In this document: positions 32,963 to 41,226 of the stretch, one piece after another
Numbering within the stretch: the first letter of the stretch is position 1
Layout of the letters: each line of letters opens with the position of its first letter
From: an uncultured Ruminococcus sp.
GTDB taxonomy: Bacteria > Bacillota > Clostridia > Oscillospirales > Acutalibacteraceae
Length of the DNA stretch: 41,226 nt
Reading direction: 5' to 3'
Assembly (NCBI GenBank): GCA_905233145.1
Contig: CAJODI010000002.1
Location: 1-41,226, forward strand
The notes under the pieces: generated by a model
The model's input: the letters and a program-made list of their open reading frames with translations, nothing else
The model's database searches: none
Told to the model about the DNA's origin: nothing
Translations under genes and position numbers: made by a program

Positions 32963-33964
32963 TTACTGATTTATAAGTTCCCGAATAGTGCAAAGTATTT
33001 TGTCCCGCGCTTTGTCGTAATAAACAAAATGATCAACGGTTTCTTTGACTTCATTTAAACCTATTTCTTGTTCTTCCTTAGTATCGCACTCAATCATCAG
33101 CGACCTCTTAATATTAAACTCCAGCCATTCAAGCCGACCGTTATTTGAATAGTATATGCTTTCCCAGTCCACATTTTTTTCAAGCTTAGTATTATCAAAA
33201 TATGTTTCAAAGAATGTTTTAAATAAATCAAAATTTATATCGCATTTTTCATAACCCGACCAACACAGCGCGAGTTCGTATAATTCCAAATACGGATTGG
33301 AATAGCCCAAGCACTCCAAGTCTATTATTCTGTAATCGTCATCCAGCCACAAAACATTTTTGGGATCCATATCGTTGTGACAAATTGATAAATAGTTCGG
33401 TAAATGCTTAACAGCAGCATTGCCTTTGTTGATGCTTTCGGTTATGATCTCTAATTTATCATATAATAATTCATAAATCGGAGATTTCTCGACTTTGGAA
33501 ATATCTATATAATGTTTAAAATCTATAACCTTTTCTTTTGATGGATATTCGGTATTGACCAAATCTATATTATGTATTTTTGCAAGTGCTTTTCCCATTT
33601 CTTGGCAATGATGATTTGTTATTTCATCGCTCTTTAAAGATCTTCCGCTGTACCAATTATAAACATAAAAATATTGCCCTTCAATTTCCTGCATTTTCGT
33701 GCCGCTGAATACTAGGGGATATATTGCTTTAATATTATTTTTTCTCAAAGCTTCTTCATATTTCTCAGCTTTAGCAAAATTGTCTATTGCAGTTGGTCTT
33801 TTCATAATATTGGGGTTCAATAGTTTAACTATGTATTCTCCTTTATCTGTTACCGTCCTAATCATCTTATGAGTCAATCCGCCGGTCACCTTTTTCGGAT
33901 CTTCAACCAGATTCCCCAGATGGAGCTTTTCTGCGATTTTATTGAAAAATATATTTGTATCCAT
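32963..33964 (-). CDS. Aminoglycoside/choline-type phosphotransferase (APH superfamily kinase)
   Basis: This 333-residue protein has an APH-like kinase fold. An N-terminal GGLTHKMIRT nucleotide loop is followed by YIVKLL with the ATP lysine. The catalytic motif CHNDMDPKN (about residues 195-203, His196, Asp198, Asn203) and the metal-binding Asp215 in RIIDLECLG follow. The pattern resembles homoserine/choline/aminoglycoside kinases; the natural substrate cannot be told, and resistance should not be assumed. Codons are distinctly A/T-rich compared with secA and rny, suggesting acquisition. ATG 33964 (AAGGAAG upstream) is preferred over the in-frame TTG at 33970. A MITE abuts its ribosome site. 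Confidence 0.85.
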   Translation of the reverse strand: MDTNIFFNKIAEKLHLGNLVEDPKKVTGGLTHKMIRTVTDKGEYIVKLLNPNIMKRPTAIDNFAKAEKYEEALRKNNIKAIYPLVFSGTKMQEIEGQYFYVYNWYSGRSLKSDEITNHHCQEMGKALAKIHNIDLVNTEYPSKEKVIDFKHYIDISKVEKSPIYELLYDKLEIITESINKGNAAVKHLPNYLSICHNDMDPKNVLWLDDDYRIIDLECLGYSNPYLELYELALCWSGYEKCDINFDLFKTFFETYFDNTKLEKNVDWESIYYSNNGRLEWLEFNIKRSLMIECDTKEEQEIGLNEVKETVDHFVYYDKARDKILCTIRELINQ

Positions 33965-33981
33965 TTGCAACGCTTCCTTAA

Positions 33982-34140
33982 GGGCACATCTTAAAACTCA
34001 CTATTGTTCAAAGATGCAGATGTTTTTAGTAGATTTTTGTCAAAACTACGATGCCATACTGACCTATAACGAGAAGTTTTGGCAGAATATGCTGTGAAAT
34101 ATTTGTAACTATGGGCAGCTATGAATTTTTAGAGATGCCC
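33982..34140. mobile_element. MITE, copy 2, upstream of the APH-like gene
   Basis: This is a 159-bp relative of the element at 7694-7854, with the same ends (GGGCACATCTTAAAACTCA at the left, ATGAATTTTTAGAGATGCCC at the right) and interior. It is flanked by a perfect TTAA on both sides (33978-33981 and 34141-34144), a clear target-site duplication. Its left end lies next to the ribosome site of the APH-like gene. Confidence 0.88.
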
Positions 34141-34153
34141 TTAATATATGGAG

Positions 34154-34199
34154 AACGGTTCCCCTGATAACAATAGTAATCAAGGAAACCGTTGTTTTT
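34154..34199. terminator. Terminator-like hairpin
   Basis: AACGGTT (34154-34160) pairs with AACCGTT (34187-34193), with T-rich sequence on the plus side. No plus-strand gene ends here, so its role is unclear; it may end antisense or leftover transcription. Confidence 0.5.
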
Positions 34200-34228
34200 A
34201 TTTGTAAATCAAATGCATTTTTCCCAAA

Positions 34229-34379
34229 AACGTCGTTTCAAGATGAAAGCATTTTCGGGCATTCGAGACTTGAACTTAGTCCAAGCCTTCTGCTCGGACT
34301 AAAAAACGTTATTTCATGATGATCGCATTTTCGGGCAACCGAGGCTTGGATTTACTCCGAGCCTTCTACTCGGATTAAA
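34229..34379. repeat. Two tandem 75-bp repeats abutting the secA stop
   Basis: Units at 34229-34304 and 34305-34379 share AACGT, TTTCANGATGA, GCATTTTCGGGCA, CGAG and AGCCTTCT, and end with CTCGGANTAAA. Each contains a hairpin between TCCGAGC-like and GCTCGGA-like arms. A third copy, in the opposite orientation, lies at 38763-38818 upstream of the PBP gene. Confidence 0.8.
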
Positions 34380-37253
34380 TTATTCGTCTCTGCCGCAGCA
34401 TTTTTTGTATTTTTTGCCGCTTCCGCAGGGGCACGGATCGTTTCTGCCGACCTTCTTGCCTTTGCGAACAGTCTTGTTGGCGGTGTCTGTGCCGTCGCCC
34501 GAGGTTTGGGTCGGCTGAGCAACCTGCTCACGCTTTAGAGCTGCCTCAACAGGGTTGGGGTGAACGGGCTTTTCCGCGCCGCTGTCAAGATTCACCTGAT
34601 GAGCCGCAGCAGCCTGCTTTTCGGCTGCCTTTCTTGCCGCCTCGATCGCTTCCTGACGCTTCTGGATCTCATAAACGCGCTTTGGCATAATAAGCATCAT
34701 ACGAATTGTATCCTCGCGGATGTTCTCAATCATCTCGTCGAACATGTCGAAGCCTTCAATACGATACTCAACAACAGGGTCGTGCTGGCCGTAAGAACGC
34801 AGTCTGATACCGCTTTTGAGCTGATCCATGTTGTCGATGTGATCCATCCAGTGGGTATCAACGCTCTTGAGCAGGTAAACGCGCTCCATCTCGCGGATAG
34901 TCTCGGCAGGGAGAAGCTCTTCGTTTTCTTTGAATATTGCAAGCGCGTCGTCTACGATCATCTGACCAAATTCGCTTGGTTCCATTTCTTCAATGTCGTC
35001 CGGAGTGAATTTGTATTTGCTTTCGTCGCTGATTATCCAGCCCTTGTAATATTCCAGCAAGCCCTGAATGTTCCAGTTTTCGCGCGGTCCGTCGGGCAGG
35101 AAGTGCTTGACCGATGTGTCGATACTGTCGGAAACCATTTTGAGCACGGTTTCGTGCAGATCTTCGCCGTCGAGCACTTGGTCACGCTGGGCGTAAATAA
35201 TTTCACGCTGACGGTTGAGAACGTCGTCGTACTGAAGCACGTCTTTACGAATTCCAAAGTTGCGAAGCTCAACCTTTTCCTGAGAGCTTTCGATGATGCC
35301 GGAAAGCATTTTGTTCTCGATCGGAGTGTCCTCGTCAACGTTCATGCGCTCCATCATTGCTTTCATGCGGTCACCGCCGAACAGCCTCATGAGGTCGTCC
35401 TCGGTCGAAAGGAAGAAGCGGCTGACGCCGGGATCGCCCTGACGTCCGGAACGTCCGCGGAGCTGGTTGTCGATTCGGCGTGATTCGTGACGCTCGGTGC
35501 CTATGATCATAAGTCCGCCGGCGTCGCGCACCTGCTGAGCCTCGTCCTTGATTTCTTCTTTATATTTTTCGTTGAGCTCATGGAAGGTTTTGCGGGCGTT
35601 GATGATCTCCTCGTCCTCGGTCTCCGCATAGCCGGTTGCCTCCTCGATCAGTTCCTCAGGGAAGCCTTGCTTGCGCATTGACGCCTTTGCCATGTATTCG
35701 GCGTTACCGCCGAGGATAATATCGGTACCACGGCCTGCCATGTTGGTAGCAATTGTTACCGCGCCGTATTTACCTGCCTGAGCGACGATTTCCGCTTCCT
35801 TTTCATGCTGCTTCGCGTTGAGAACATTGTGCTGAATTCCGCGGCGTTTGAGCAGCTTTGAAAGGTGTTCTGATTTTTCAATTGAAATTGTGCCGACAAG
35901 CACCGGCTGACCTTTTGCGTGCGCCTCGCAAATCTGGTTGATAACCGCGTTGAACTTTCCGTTTTCGGTCTTATAAACCGAGTCAGGCAGATCGACACGA
36001 ATTATCGGCTTGTTTGTTGGAATCTCAACAACGTCGAGCTTGTAGATTTCCTGGAATTCCTCCGACTCTGTCTCACCGGTACCGGTCATGCCGGAAAGCT
36101 TTTTGTAAAGTCTGAAGTAGTTCTGGAAGGTGATGGTCGCAAGGGTCTTGCTTTCGCTTTGAACCTTTACGCCTTCCTTTGCCTCTATAGCCTGGTGCAA
36201 GCCCTCGTTAAAGCGTCTGCCGTACATAAGACGACCTGTGAACTCGTCAACAATGATAACCTCGCCGTCCTTTACAACGTAGTCAACGTCGAGCTTCATT
36301 GTGCCGTTAGCCTTGATTGCCTGATTAACGTGGTGCTGAATTGTAAGGTTATCGGGATCTGTGAGGTTTTCGATTCCAAAGAATTCCTCAGCCTTTTTAA
36401 CACCGCTTTGGGTCAGCGTAGCGGTCTTTTGCTTTTCGTCGATAACATAGTCGATCCCGTTTTCGGCGTAGTATTCCTCCATGTCCTCCTTGCTGTCAAG
36501 CTCGGTGAAACGCTGCATTTTCAGTGTTTTTGCAAAAGCATCGGCTCTTTCGTAGAGGTCGGTAGACTTGTCGCCCTTTCCGGAAATAATAAGCGGAGTT
36601 CTAGCTTCGTCTATGAGGATCGAGTCAACCTCATCGACAATAGCAAAGGCGTGCTCACGCTGAACCTTGTTTTCTTTGTAAACAACCATGTTGTCACGCA
36701 GATAGTCAAAGCCCAGCTCATTGTTTGTTCCGTAGGTGATATCGGCGTTATAAGCCTCTTTTCTGAGACCGTTATCAAGGTCGTGAGTAATAAGACCGAC
36801 ACTAAGTCCCATATAACGGTAAAGCTTGCCCATCCACTCGGAGTCACGACGGGCAAGATAATCGTTGACCGTAACGATGTGAACGCCGTTACCCGTAAGT
36901 GCGTTGAGGTATGCCGGAAGGGTAGCCACAAGAGTTTTACCTTCACCGGTTTTCATTTCGGCAATTCTTCCCTGATGAAGCACGATTCCGCCTATAACTT
37001 GAACCGGAAAGTGCTTCATGCCCAAAACTCTCCAGCCTGCTTCTCGACATGCCGCGAATGCGTCAGGCAAAATATCGTCTGTTGTTTCTCCGTTTGCCAA
37101 GCGTTCCTTCAAAATTGCTGTCTGATTCTTTAGCTCCGATTCAGACATTTGAGCATATTTATCCTCCAGCGCAAGCACCTTATCGCAGATTGGCTGAATC
37201 CGCTTGACCTCGCGCTTGCTGTAGTTACCAAACATTGATTTTAAGAAGTTCAT
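34380..37253 (-). CDS. secA: Preprotein translocase ATPase SecA
   Basis: SecA is the ATPase motor that pushes unfolded preproteins through SecYEG. The 957-residue protein has Walker A MKTGEGKT (residues 100-107), the DEAD-type DEVD (207-210), the preprotein cross-linking and helical scaffold regions, the GRGTDI and [10 protein letters not shown] motor motifs, and a C-terminal SEC-C zinc tail [13 protein letters not shown]. The region before the tail is Gln/Ala/Pro-rich. The length is at the upper end of normal. The promoter (37275-37303) lies in the gap behind the PBP gene. It exports, among others, the secreted dockerin proteins of this window (inference). Confidence 0.98.
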   Translation of the reverse strand: MNFLKSMFGNYSKREVKRIQPICDKVLALEDKYAQMSESELKNQTAILKERLANGETTDDILPDAFAACREAGWRVLGMKHFPVQVIGGIVLHQGRIAEMKTGEGKTLVATLPAYLNALTGNGVHIVTVNDYLARRDSEWMGKLYRYMGLSVGLITHDLDNGLRKEAYNADITYGTNNELGFDYLRDNMVVYKENKVQREHAFAIVDEVDSILIDEARTPLIISGKGDKSTDLYERADAFAKTLKMQRFTELDSKEDMEEYYAENGIDYVIDEKQKTATLTQSGVKKAEEFFGIENLTDPDNLTIQHHVNQAIKANGTMKLDVDYVVKDGEVIIVDEFTGRLMYGRRFNEGLHQAIEAKEGVKVQSESKTLATITFQNYFRLYKKLSGMTGTGETESEEFQEIYKLDVVEIPTNKPIIRVDLPDSVYKTENGKFNAVINQICEAHAKGQPVLVGTISIEKSEHLSKLLKRRGIQHNVLNAKQHEKEAEIVAQAGKYGAVTIATNMAGRGTDIILGGNAEYMAKASMRKQGFPEELIEEATGYAETEDEEIINARKTFHELNEKYKEEIKDEAQQVRDAGGLMIIGTERHESRRIDNQLRGRSGRQGDPGVSRFFLSTEDDLMRLFGGDRMKAMMERMNVDEDTPIENKMLSGIIESSQEKVELRNFGIRKDVLQYDDVLNRQREIIYAQRDQVLDGEDLHETVLKMVSDSIDTSVKHFLPDGPRENWNIQGLLEYYKGWIISDESKYKFTPDDIEEMEPSEFGQMIVDDALAIFKENEELLPAETIREMERVYLLKSVDTHWMDHIDNMDQLKSGIRLRSYGQHDPVVEYRIEGFDMFDEMIENIREDTIRMMLIMPKRVYEIQKRQEAIEAARKAAEKQAAAAHQVNLDSGAEKPVHPNPVEAALKREQVAQPTQTSGDGTDTANKTVRKGKKVGRNDPCPCGSGKKYKKCCGRDE

Positions 37254-37274
37254 TGGTTTTGTCCTTTCTGTTTC

Positions 37275-37303
37275 TGTATATTTATTAATTTGATTGTTTT
37301 CAA
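37275..37303 (-). promoter_or_regulatory. secA promoter
   Basis: On the minus strand TTGAAA (37298-37303), a 17-bp spacer and TATACA (37275-37280) lie in the 80-bp gap between the PBP gene and secA. Confidence 0.7.
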
Positions 37304-37333
37304 AATTGCCTGTTGTCTTTGCCCTTTTTAGGG

Positions 37334-38734
37334 TTATTGACGTCCTTTTAGTTTTTCGGAGGCTTTGATCATGGCTGCTTCTGCAACCGGTCCCGCATAT
37401 GAGAAGCCAAATCCCGAATCTTCAACAACGCAAGCAAAAGCAAGCGGACAATCTTCATCTTGAGCGTAACCAATCATCCAGCCGTTTGGGGCTTTTTCTT
37501 CGCCAACCTCGCCCGTACCTGTTTTGGCACATACGCTAAGGTCGCCAAAGAGGTTATCGCCATAGTAGTCGGTGATTGTATAGCGCATGATTTCGCCAAG
37601 CTTTTTGGCGGTGTCGGGATTAAACATTTCGCGCCCCTTGCCTGAGGTCTTTTTCAGTCCAAGCATTGAGAGCAATTCGCCCGAAGTATCCTTAAACACT
37701 GTGGGATTCACGGTCTGACCGCCGTTTGCTATCGCGCCGCAGAGCATAGCCATCTGCATTGGATTCACCTTGTCGTTGTACTGACCCACACCCGACCAGG
37801 CAAGCTGATTTGTGTCAGCCTTTGAGACATCGTAAACGCCCTTGGCTGTATTGATATCGTCAACCTTAAAGCTAAGGTTAATTCCTATTTTTTCTGCTGT
37901 TTCTGTCATAATCTCGGGGCCCAGTTCAACTGCCAGCTCGGCAAAAACTATGTTGCATGAGCACGCCATAGCCTGTTTAAAATCTATTGTACCGTGAGCG
38001 TCAACACAGTTTATGTCGCTTCCGCCGATTTCCTCACTGCCCTCGCAATACCATGTTCTTTCATAAATATCGGGAATATGCTCAATTGCTGCCGCGCAGG
38101 TAACGAGCTTAAAAATAGAACCCGGAGTGTATGATGATGACAGAACGTTGTCAAGATAAACGCCGTCGTATTCCTTTTCGTTATCCTCGGTGATTTTGGG
38201 CGGATCGTTTGGGTCATAGGAAAGTGTGCTGACCGAACAGATAATCTCGCCTGTTTTATAATTATATATCACGCACGCGCCTTTTTTGTCATAAGAGCTG
38301 AGTGCGTCGTAGGCTGCCGCGCAGACGTCTGCGTCTACCGAAAGCGTAATATCATGGGAGCTTCTCAGCGATTCGGGCATGTTTAGACCCCAAATGAGGT
38401 TGTAACCCGTGAGTTCTGAGCGATACATGCTTTGAACCGCGGTCGAAATATTCAGGCTGTTGTCGCCCACTACATGAAGCAGAGCGCGGCGCACGTTTGA
38501 GTCTGAGTGATAAACACGTTCACCGTCAACAGTCTGAGCAAGCGCAACGCCGTTGCGATCAAAAATCGTGCCTGCCTGAGCAAGTCCTCCGTTGCCCGAA
38601 ATATGGGCATTATAAGGCTGGTCAACCCAGTCGTCGGCACTCATGACAAGCTCTGCCGAGAAAAAGCCTATTCCGCCGATAAACGCCAGCGTTATTATTA
38701 AAATCAATGTGCTTCTTCTAAGCACGCGCTTCAT
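37334..38734 (-). CDS. Class B penicillin-binding protein (PbpA/FtsI-like transpeptidase)
   Basis: This peptidoglycan transpeptidase is anchored by one N-terminal membrane helix (about 9-30). The 466-residue length is short for class B PBPs and closer to actinobacterial PbpA. The penicillin-binding motifs are complete: SIFK with Ser206, SCN (259-261) and KTG (404-406). The N-terminal part shows [14 protein letters not shown], the typical start of the pedestal domain. It lies downstream of the SEDS gene, and SEDS glycosyltransferases work with class B PBPs, so they probably form a pair in elongation or division. The ribosome site AGGGGTGATC sits just inside a repeat copy. Confidence 0.93.
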   Translation of the reverse strand: MKRVLRRSTLILIITLAFIGGIGFFSAELVMSADDWVDQPYNAHISGNGGLAQAGTIFDRNGVALAQTVDGERVYHSDSNVRRALLHVVGDNSLNISTAVQSMYRSELTGYNLIWGLNMPESLRSSHDITLSVDADVCAAAYDALSSYDKKGACVIYNYKTGEIICSVSTLSYDPNDPPKITEDNEKEYDGVYLDNVLSSSYTPGSIFKLVTCAAAIEHIPDIYERTWYCEGSEEIGGSDINCVDAHGTIDFKQAMACSCNIVFAELAVELGPEIMTETAEKIGINLSFKVDDINTAKGVYDVSKADTNQLAWSGVGQYNDKVNPMQMAMLCGAIANGGQTVNPTVFKDTSGELLSMLGLKKTSGKGREMFNPDTAKKLGEIMRYTITDYYGDNLFGDLSVCAKTGTGEVGEEKAPNGWMIGYAQDEDCPLAFACVVEDSGFGFSYAGPVAEAAMIKASEKLKGRQ

Positions 38735-39225
38735 GCTTGATCACCCCTTTTAGTCCGAGCTCTTTTAGTCCGAGCTGATAGCTCGGCGGAAATTCAAACC
38801 TCGGTAGCCCGAAAATGCCTGTATCTGAAAACAGCGAGAAAATATAGTTACTGAAAACTTAAAACTGAAAAACTGTTAAATGAATAATAGCGGTCGGGCA
38901 GACAGGTTTTATTTTAAAAATTCGTCTGTTTCCCGATTGGATAAATATGGAGTAAATTAGTTTAAATAATACTGAAAACTAAAAACTGCAAAATGAATAA
39001 CGGAGGACGTGAAAATAGAGCTAAAGAATAGGTTTGTTCCCATTTGTTTTTAACCATACTTTTCTCTACAAAAAAGAAGATCAAACCAATAGTAATACAG
39101 TCGGGAACAACGGTATTTTTTTAGAGAATTGTTTCTTCACGACATTAATTGTCCATTGTCCATTAAATTGACTTTTCGAGCTGCCGACGTTTATTGTTAC
39201 ACCGACCTCTCTGCTCAACTTAAGA
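38735..39225. other. 491-bp gene-free region with several repeats
   Basis: No gene is supported. It holds the inverted copy of the secA-side repeat (38763-38818, plus a duplicated TTTTAGTCCGAGC at 38748-38760). It also holds a pair of short direct repeats with ACTGAAAACT...AAACTG...AAATGAATAA (about 38852-38888 and 38971-39000), and the second copy of the element seen at 1141 (about 39087-39155). Confidence 0.65.
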
Positions 39226-40902
39226 CTACCTTCGCATGGAATATGTTCTTTCGTCGGCTGCCTTGATGAATGCCAAAAGTCCCCAGCAGCCCATAACGCT
39301 TGAGCCGCCGCAGCTTATAAACGGAAAGGTTACGCCTGTGAGCGGAAGAATATCGGTCGCGCCGAAAATATTCAGCGAAAGCTGAACTACAAACAGTCCT
39401 GCCGCGCAGCACGCCGAAATTGAATAAAAGGTGCTGCGGCTTCTGGTTGTGATCGCGCGGGCGTAGATAACAAGAAGTCCGACAGCAAGCGCGAGGGTAA
39501 CGGCAACGATTATGCCCATTTCCTCAGCAACCAAACCAAAAACCAAGTCGCTTTCCGATGCAGCAACCTGCTTTAAAAAGCCGTTGCCCACTCCCACGCC
39601 GAAAAGTCCGCCGCTGGCAATAAATGTCATCACATGCGTCTGCTGATAGCCTTCATCCTGCGCGTACTGCCATGCGTGACGCCACGCCTTGAAGCGGTCG
39701 GCAACATACGGCTTGAATCGCAGCACAAAGGTCACGCCAAACGCTGCAGCAGCAAGCGCGAGAATAATTGTTTTGAAATCGCCCGAACGCATAAACGCTA
39801 TGAGCAAAAATGTCATAAAGAATATCAAGGCTGTGCCGAAATCACCCATGAGCGCGAGCAAGCCAACGCAGATCATAGAAAATATAATAAACTCAAAAAG
39901 GTTTTTCTTTGTTTGCAGCTTGTCAAGCGCACTCGCACCGATAAATATGTAAATGACCTTGACAAGCTCAGACGGCTGAATTGAAAAAGAGCCGATATAA
40001 ATCCAGTTTGCCGCTCCCTTTGTTATTTTTCCGAAAAGTATACTTGTCAGCAGCAAAACTACCGCAGCAATCATCATCGGGATCCTGAGCTTGTTCACCT
40101 TGTCGGGATTTTCTATGAACCGAATTATTATACAGAAAATCACCATTCCGATCACAGCGGCAACAAGCTGGACGTAAGCCGAGCGTTCGACCTGCCGCAC
40201 AAGCAGCATTACGCCGATTCCGGTCAAAAATAACGCCAGTGCCTCAAGCTCAAAATTGACCCGCCTGAGCACAAAATATGTTACAAAGAAGAAGGCCCAT
40301 TCGACAAAAGCAAGAGCTCCGAACAGAATAAGCGGCGAATAAACATTTGTGCCGTCGTTCCAGAACATCGCCTCAACGCACATAAACAGGTGGAATAGCG
40401 TTATCATAATCATTAGCTTCCACGACTGGATCGCCGGCTTTTCGCTTGCCTTTTTGAAAAACCAGCTTGACCTCAGCGGCTCCTTGTATTCTTCACCGCG
40501 CCTAAAAACAAATTCCGATCCGCCGACCTTTAGCGTATCATCAATCAAAAGCCTTTTTCTGCCCTCAATCTGCTCTCCGTTTACATAGGTTCCGGACTTT
40601 GAGCCGGTGTCGGTTACAAACCAACCCTCGGCACGCCTAAGCAAAACACAGTGATTTCGCGAAACAGTGGGGTCGTCAACAATAATATCGCTTGCCCTGC
40701 TTCGTCCGATCGAATTCTCCCAGAAAATAACCGGCAGCTTTGAACCTGTAGCAGAGTTAAACAGCGTTACCAGCGGCTTTTCCGGGCGTCTCCTGCGACG
40801 CATAGCGGCATAGCACTGATATACAATTATGATTGCGTATATCGGCAAAAGAATTCTCAGCGCGACAACGCCTATATCAAAAATTACAGCCATATCAAAC
40901 AT
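39226..40902 (-). CDS. FHA domain-SEDS (FtsW/RodA family) fusion protein
   Basis: The 558-residue membrane protein begins with one membrane helix (about 8-30) and an arginine-rich stretch, then a cytoplasmic FHA domain (about 44-134) with Gly66-Arg67, Ser81-Arg82-x-His84 and Asn108. The residues that read phosphothreonine are intact. The rest (about 160-550) is a SEDS glycosyltransferase with about ten membrane segments, containing GDFGTALIF, ASESDLVFGLVAEEMG with the likely catalytic Asp, and a C-terminal SCGGSSVMG. SEDS proteins polymerise lipid II with a class B PBP; the partner gene follows. The FHA domain suggests recruitment by a PASTA-type Ser/Thr kinase, as in actinobacterial fha-rodA-pbpA clusters (inference). 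Confidence 0.94.
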   Translation of the reverse strand: MFDMAVIFDIGVVALRILLPIYAIIIVYQCYAAMRRRRRPEKPLVTLFNSATGSKLPVIFWENSIGRSRASDIIVDDPTVSRNHCVLLRRAEGWFVTDTGSKSGTYVNGEQIEGRKRLLIDDTLKVGGSEFVFRRGEEYKEPLRSSWFFKKASEKPAIQSWKLMIMITLFHLFMCVEAMFWNDGTNVYSPLILFGALAFVEWAFFFVTYFVLRRVNFELEALALFLTGIGVMLLVRQVERSAYVQLVAAVIGMVIFCIIIRFIENPDKVNKLRIPMMIAAVVLLLTSILFGKITKGAANWIYIGSFSIQPSELVKVIYIFIGASALDKLQTKKNLFEFIIFSMICVGLLALMGDFGTALIFFMTFLLIAFMRSGDFKTIILALAAAAFGVTFVLRFKPYVADRFKAWRHAWQYAQDEGYQQTHVMTFIASGGLFGVGVGNGFLKQVAASESDLVFGLVAEEMGIIVAVTLALAVGLLVIYARAITTRSRSTFYSISACCAAGLFVVQLSLNIFGATDILPLTGVTFPFISCGGSSVMGCWGLLAFIKAADERTYSMRR

Positions 40903-41084
40903 TTTTATCCGCCTTTATCCTGCGTATTTATAATTTGCCTGCAAGAAGAAAGTAAATGTAAAATTCAAACAATTATACACTATAAATTGTATCGCATATC
41001 GGTCAAAATGTCAAGAGTTTGATTCAAAAGCCCCAAATATCCGCGTGTATATAGATTTGCTTTATTTCAGCTCTATATTAAACC

Positions 41085-41116
41085 AAAAAACCGACCCACA
41101 TCTGTGAATCGGTTTT
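41085..41116 (-). terminator. Terminator of the gene at the window end
   Basis: On the minus strand AAAACCGATTCAC pairs with GTGGGTCGGTTTT around a short loop and runs into TTTT. It follows the stop at 41148. Confidence 0.85.
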
Positions 41117-41147
41117 GTATATGAATTAAGTTAATTTCAAGCTTAGA

Positions 41148-41226
41148 TTACTCTACCTCGAGCTCCCAGCCGTTGATTGTGTAAACGCCGTTGAGGTCGC
41201 TGATCTTGAGGTCAGCTGTCTTGTTC
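41148..41226 (-). CDS. C-terminal fragment of an unidentified protein
   Basis: Reading from 41225, the minus strand encodes at least 25 residues, beginning NKTADLKIS and ending GWELEVE, followed by a TAA stop at 41148-41150 and a good terminator. The fragment is cut by the window edge and is too short to assign to a family. Its codons look like those of well-expressed genes. Confidence 0.65.
   Translation of the reverse strand, partial: NKTADLKISDLNGVYTINGWELEVE

Noticed and set aside
35919-37133. 404-codon open frame on the plus strand opposite secA
   Set aside because: It is a long shadow frame of secA, and its translation has no known motif.

Overview
This is a 41 kb stretch of chromosome from a Gram-positive, moderately low-GC anaerobe of the Clostridia. 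It most likely belongs to the Ruminococcus/Oscillospiraceae group of gut bacteria. The grounds are clostridial-type housekeeping genes (RNase Y, short ProS, SecA with SEC-C tail), SleB-like wall hydrolases, and above all three secreted proteins carrying type I dockerins, two of them built from starch-binding CBM26-like modules. Taxonomy is inferred from gene content, not from a marker gene. No rRNA, tRNA, prophage or CRISPR array is visible.

Positions 1-12300 are amino-acid biosynthesis, all on the minus strand. They hold metA (homoserine acyltransferase), proS, and a complete arginine pathway transcribed in the order argG, argH, [RAYT transposase], argC, argJ, argB, GNAT, argD, argF. A perfect ARG-box palindrome lies just upstream of the argG promoter, so ArgR control of the cluster is likely. 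The cluster has been invaded several times: a REP-associated tyrosine transposase with two composite palindromes sits between argH and argC, a 163-bp MITE sits between argC and argJ, and imperfect direct repeats separate argJ and argB.

Positions 12300-19700 start with a plus-strand flavin-reductase-like gene. Then come two tandem secreted CBM26/dockerin proteins, which look like non-catalytic starch-binding parts of an amylosome-like complex. After them come two tandem paralogous SleB-like wall hydrolases and an SDR oxidoreductase. Several palindromic elements fill the gaps. Positions 19700-23000 hold gltX and glnS, so the organism has a dedicated glutaminyl-tRNA synthetase. A plus-strand lipoprotein of beta-propeller type follows, then a large secreted papain-like protease with BspA-type leucine-rich repeats and a dockerin.

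Positions 27800-32900 contain a CPA2 cation/proton antiporter, a four-helix-bundle (23S rRNA intervening-sequence type) protein, a striking 212-bp array of AATTTAGCT/AGCTAAATT words alternating with covarying mini-hairpins immediately behind gap, gap itself, and divergent rny. Positions 32900-41226 hold an APH-like kinase gene with AT-rich codons, a second copy of the MITE, and tandem 75-bp repeats behind secA. Then come secA, a class B penicillin-binding protein, an FHA-SEDS (FtsW/RodA) fusion, and the C-terminal end of an unidentified gene.

The most interesting items are the hairpin array behind gap, the MITE family with TTAA-like targets that lands exactly beside ribosome binding sites, the RAYT/REP insertion inside the arg operon, the dockerin-bearing starch-binding pair, and the FHA-SEDS fusion next to its PBP partner.
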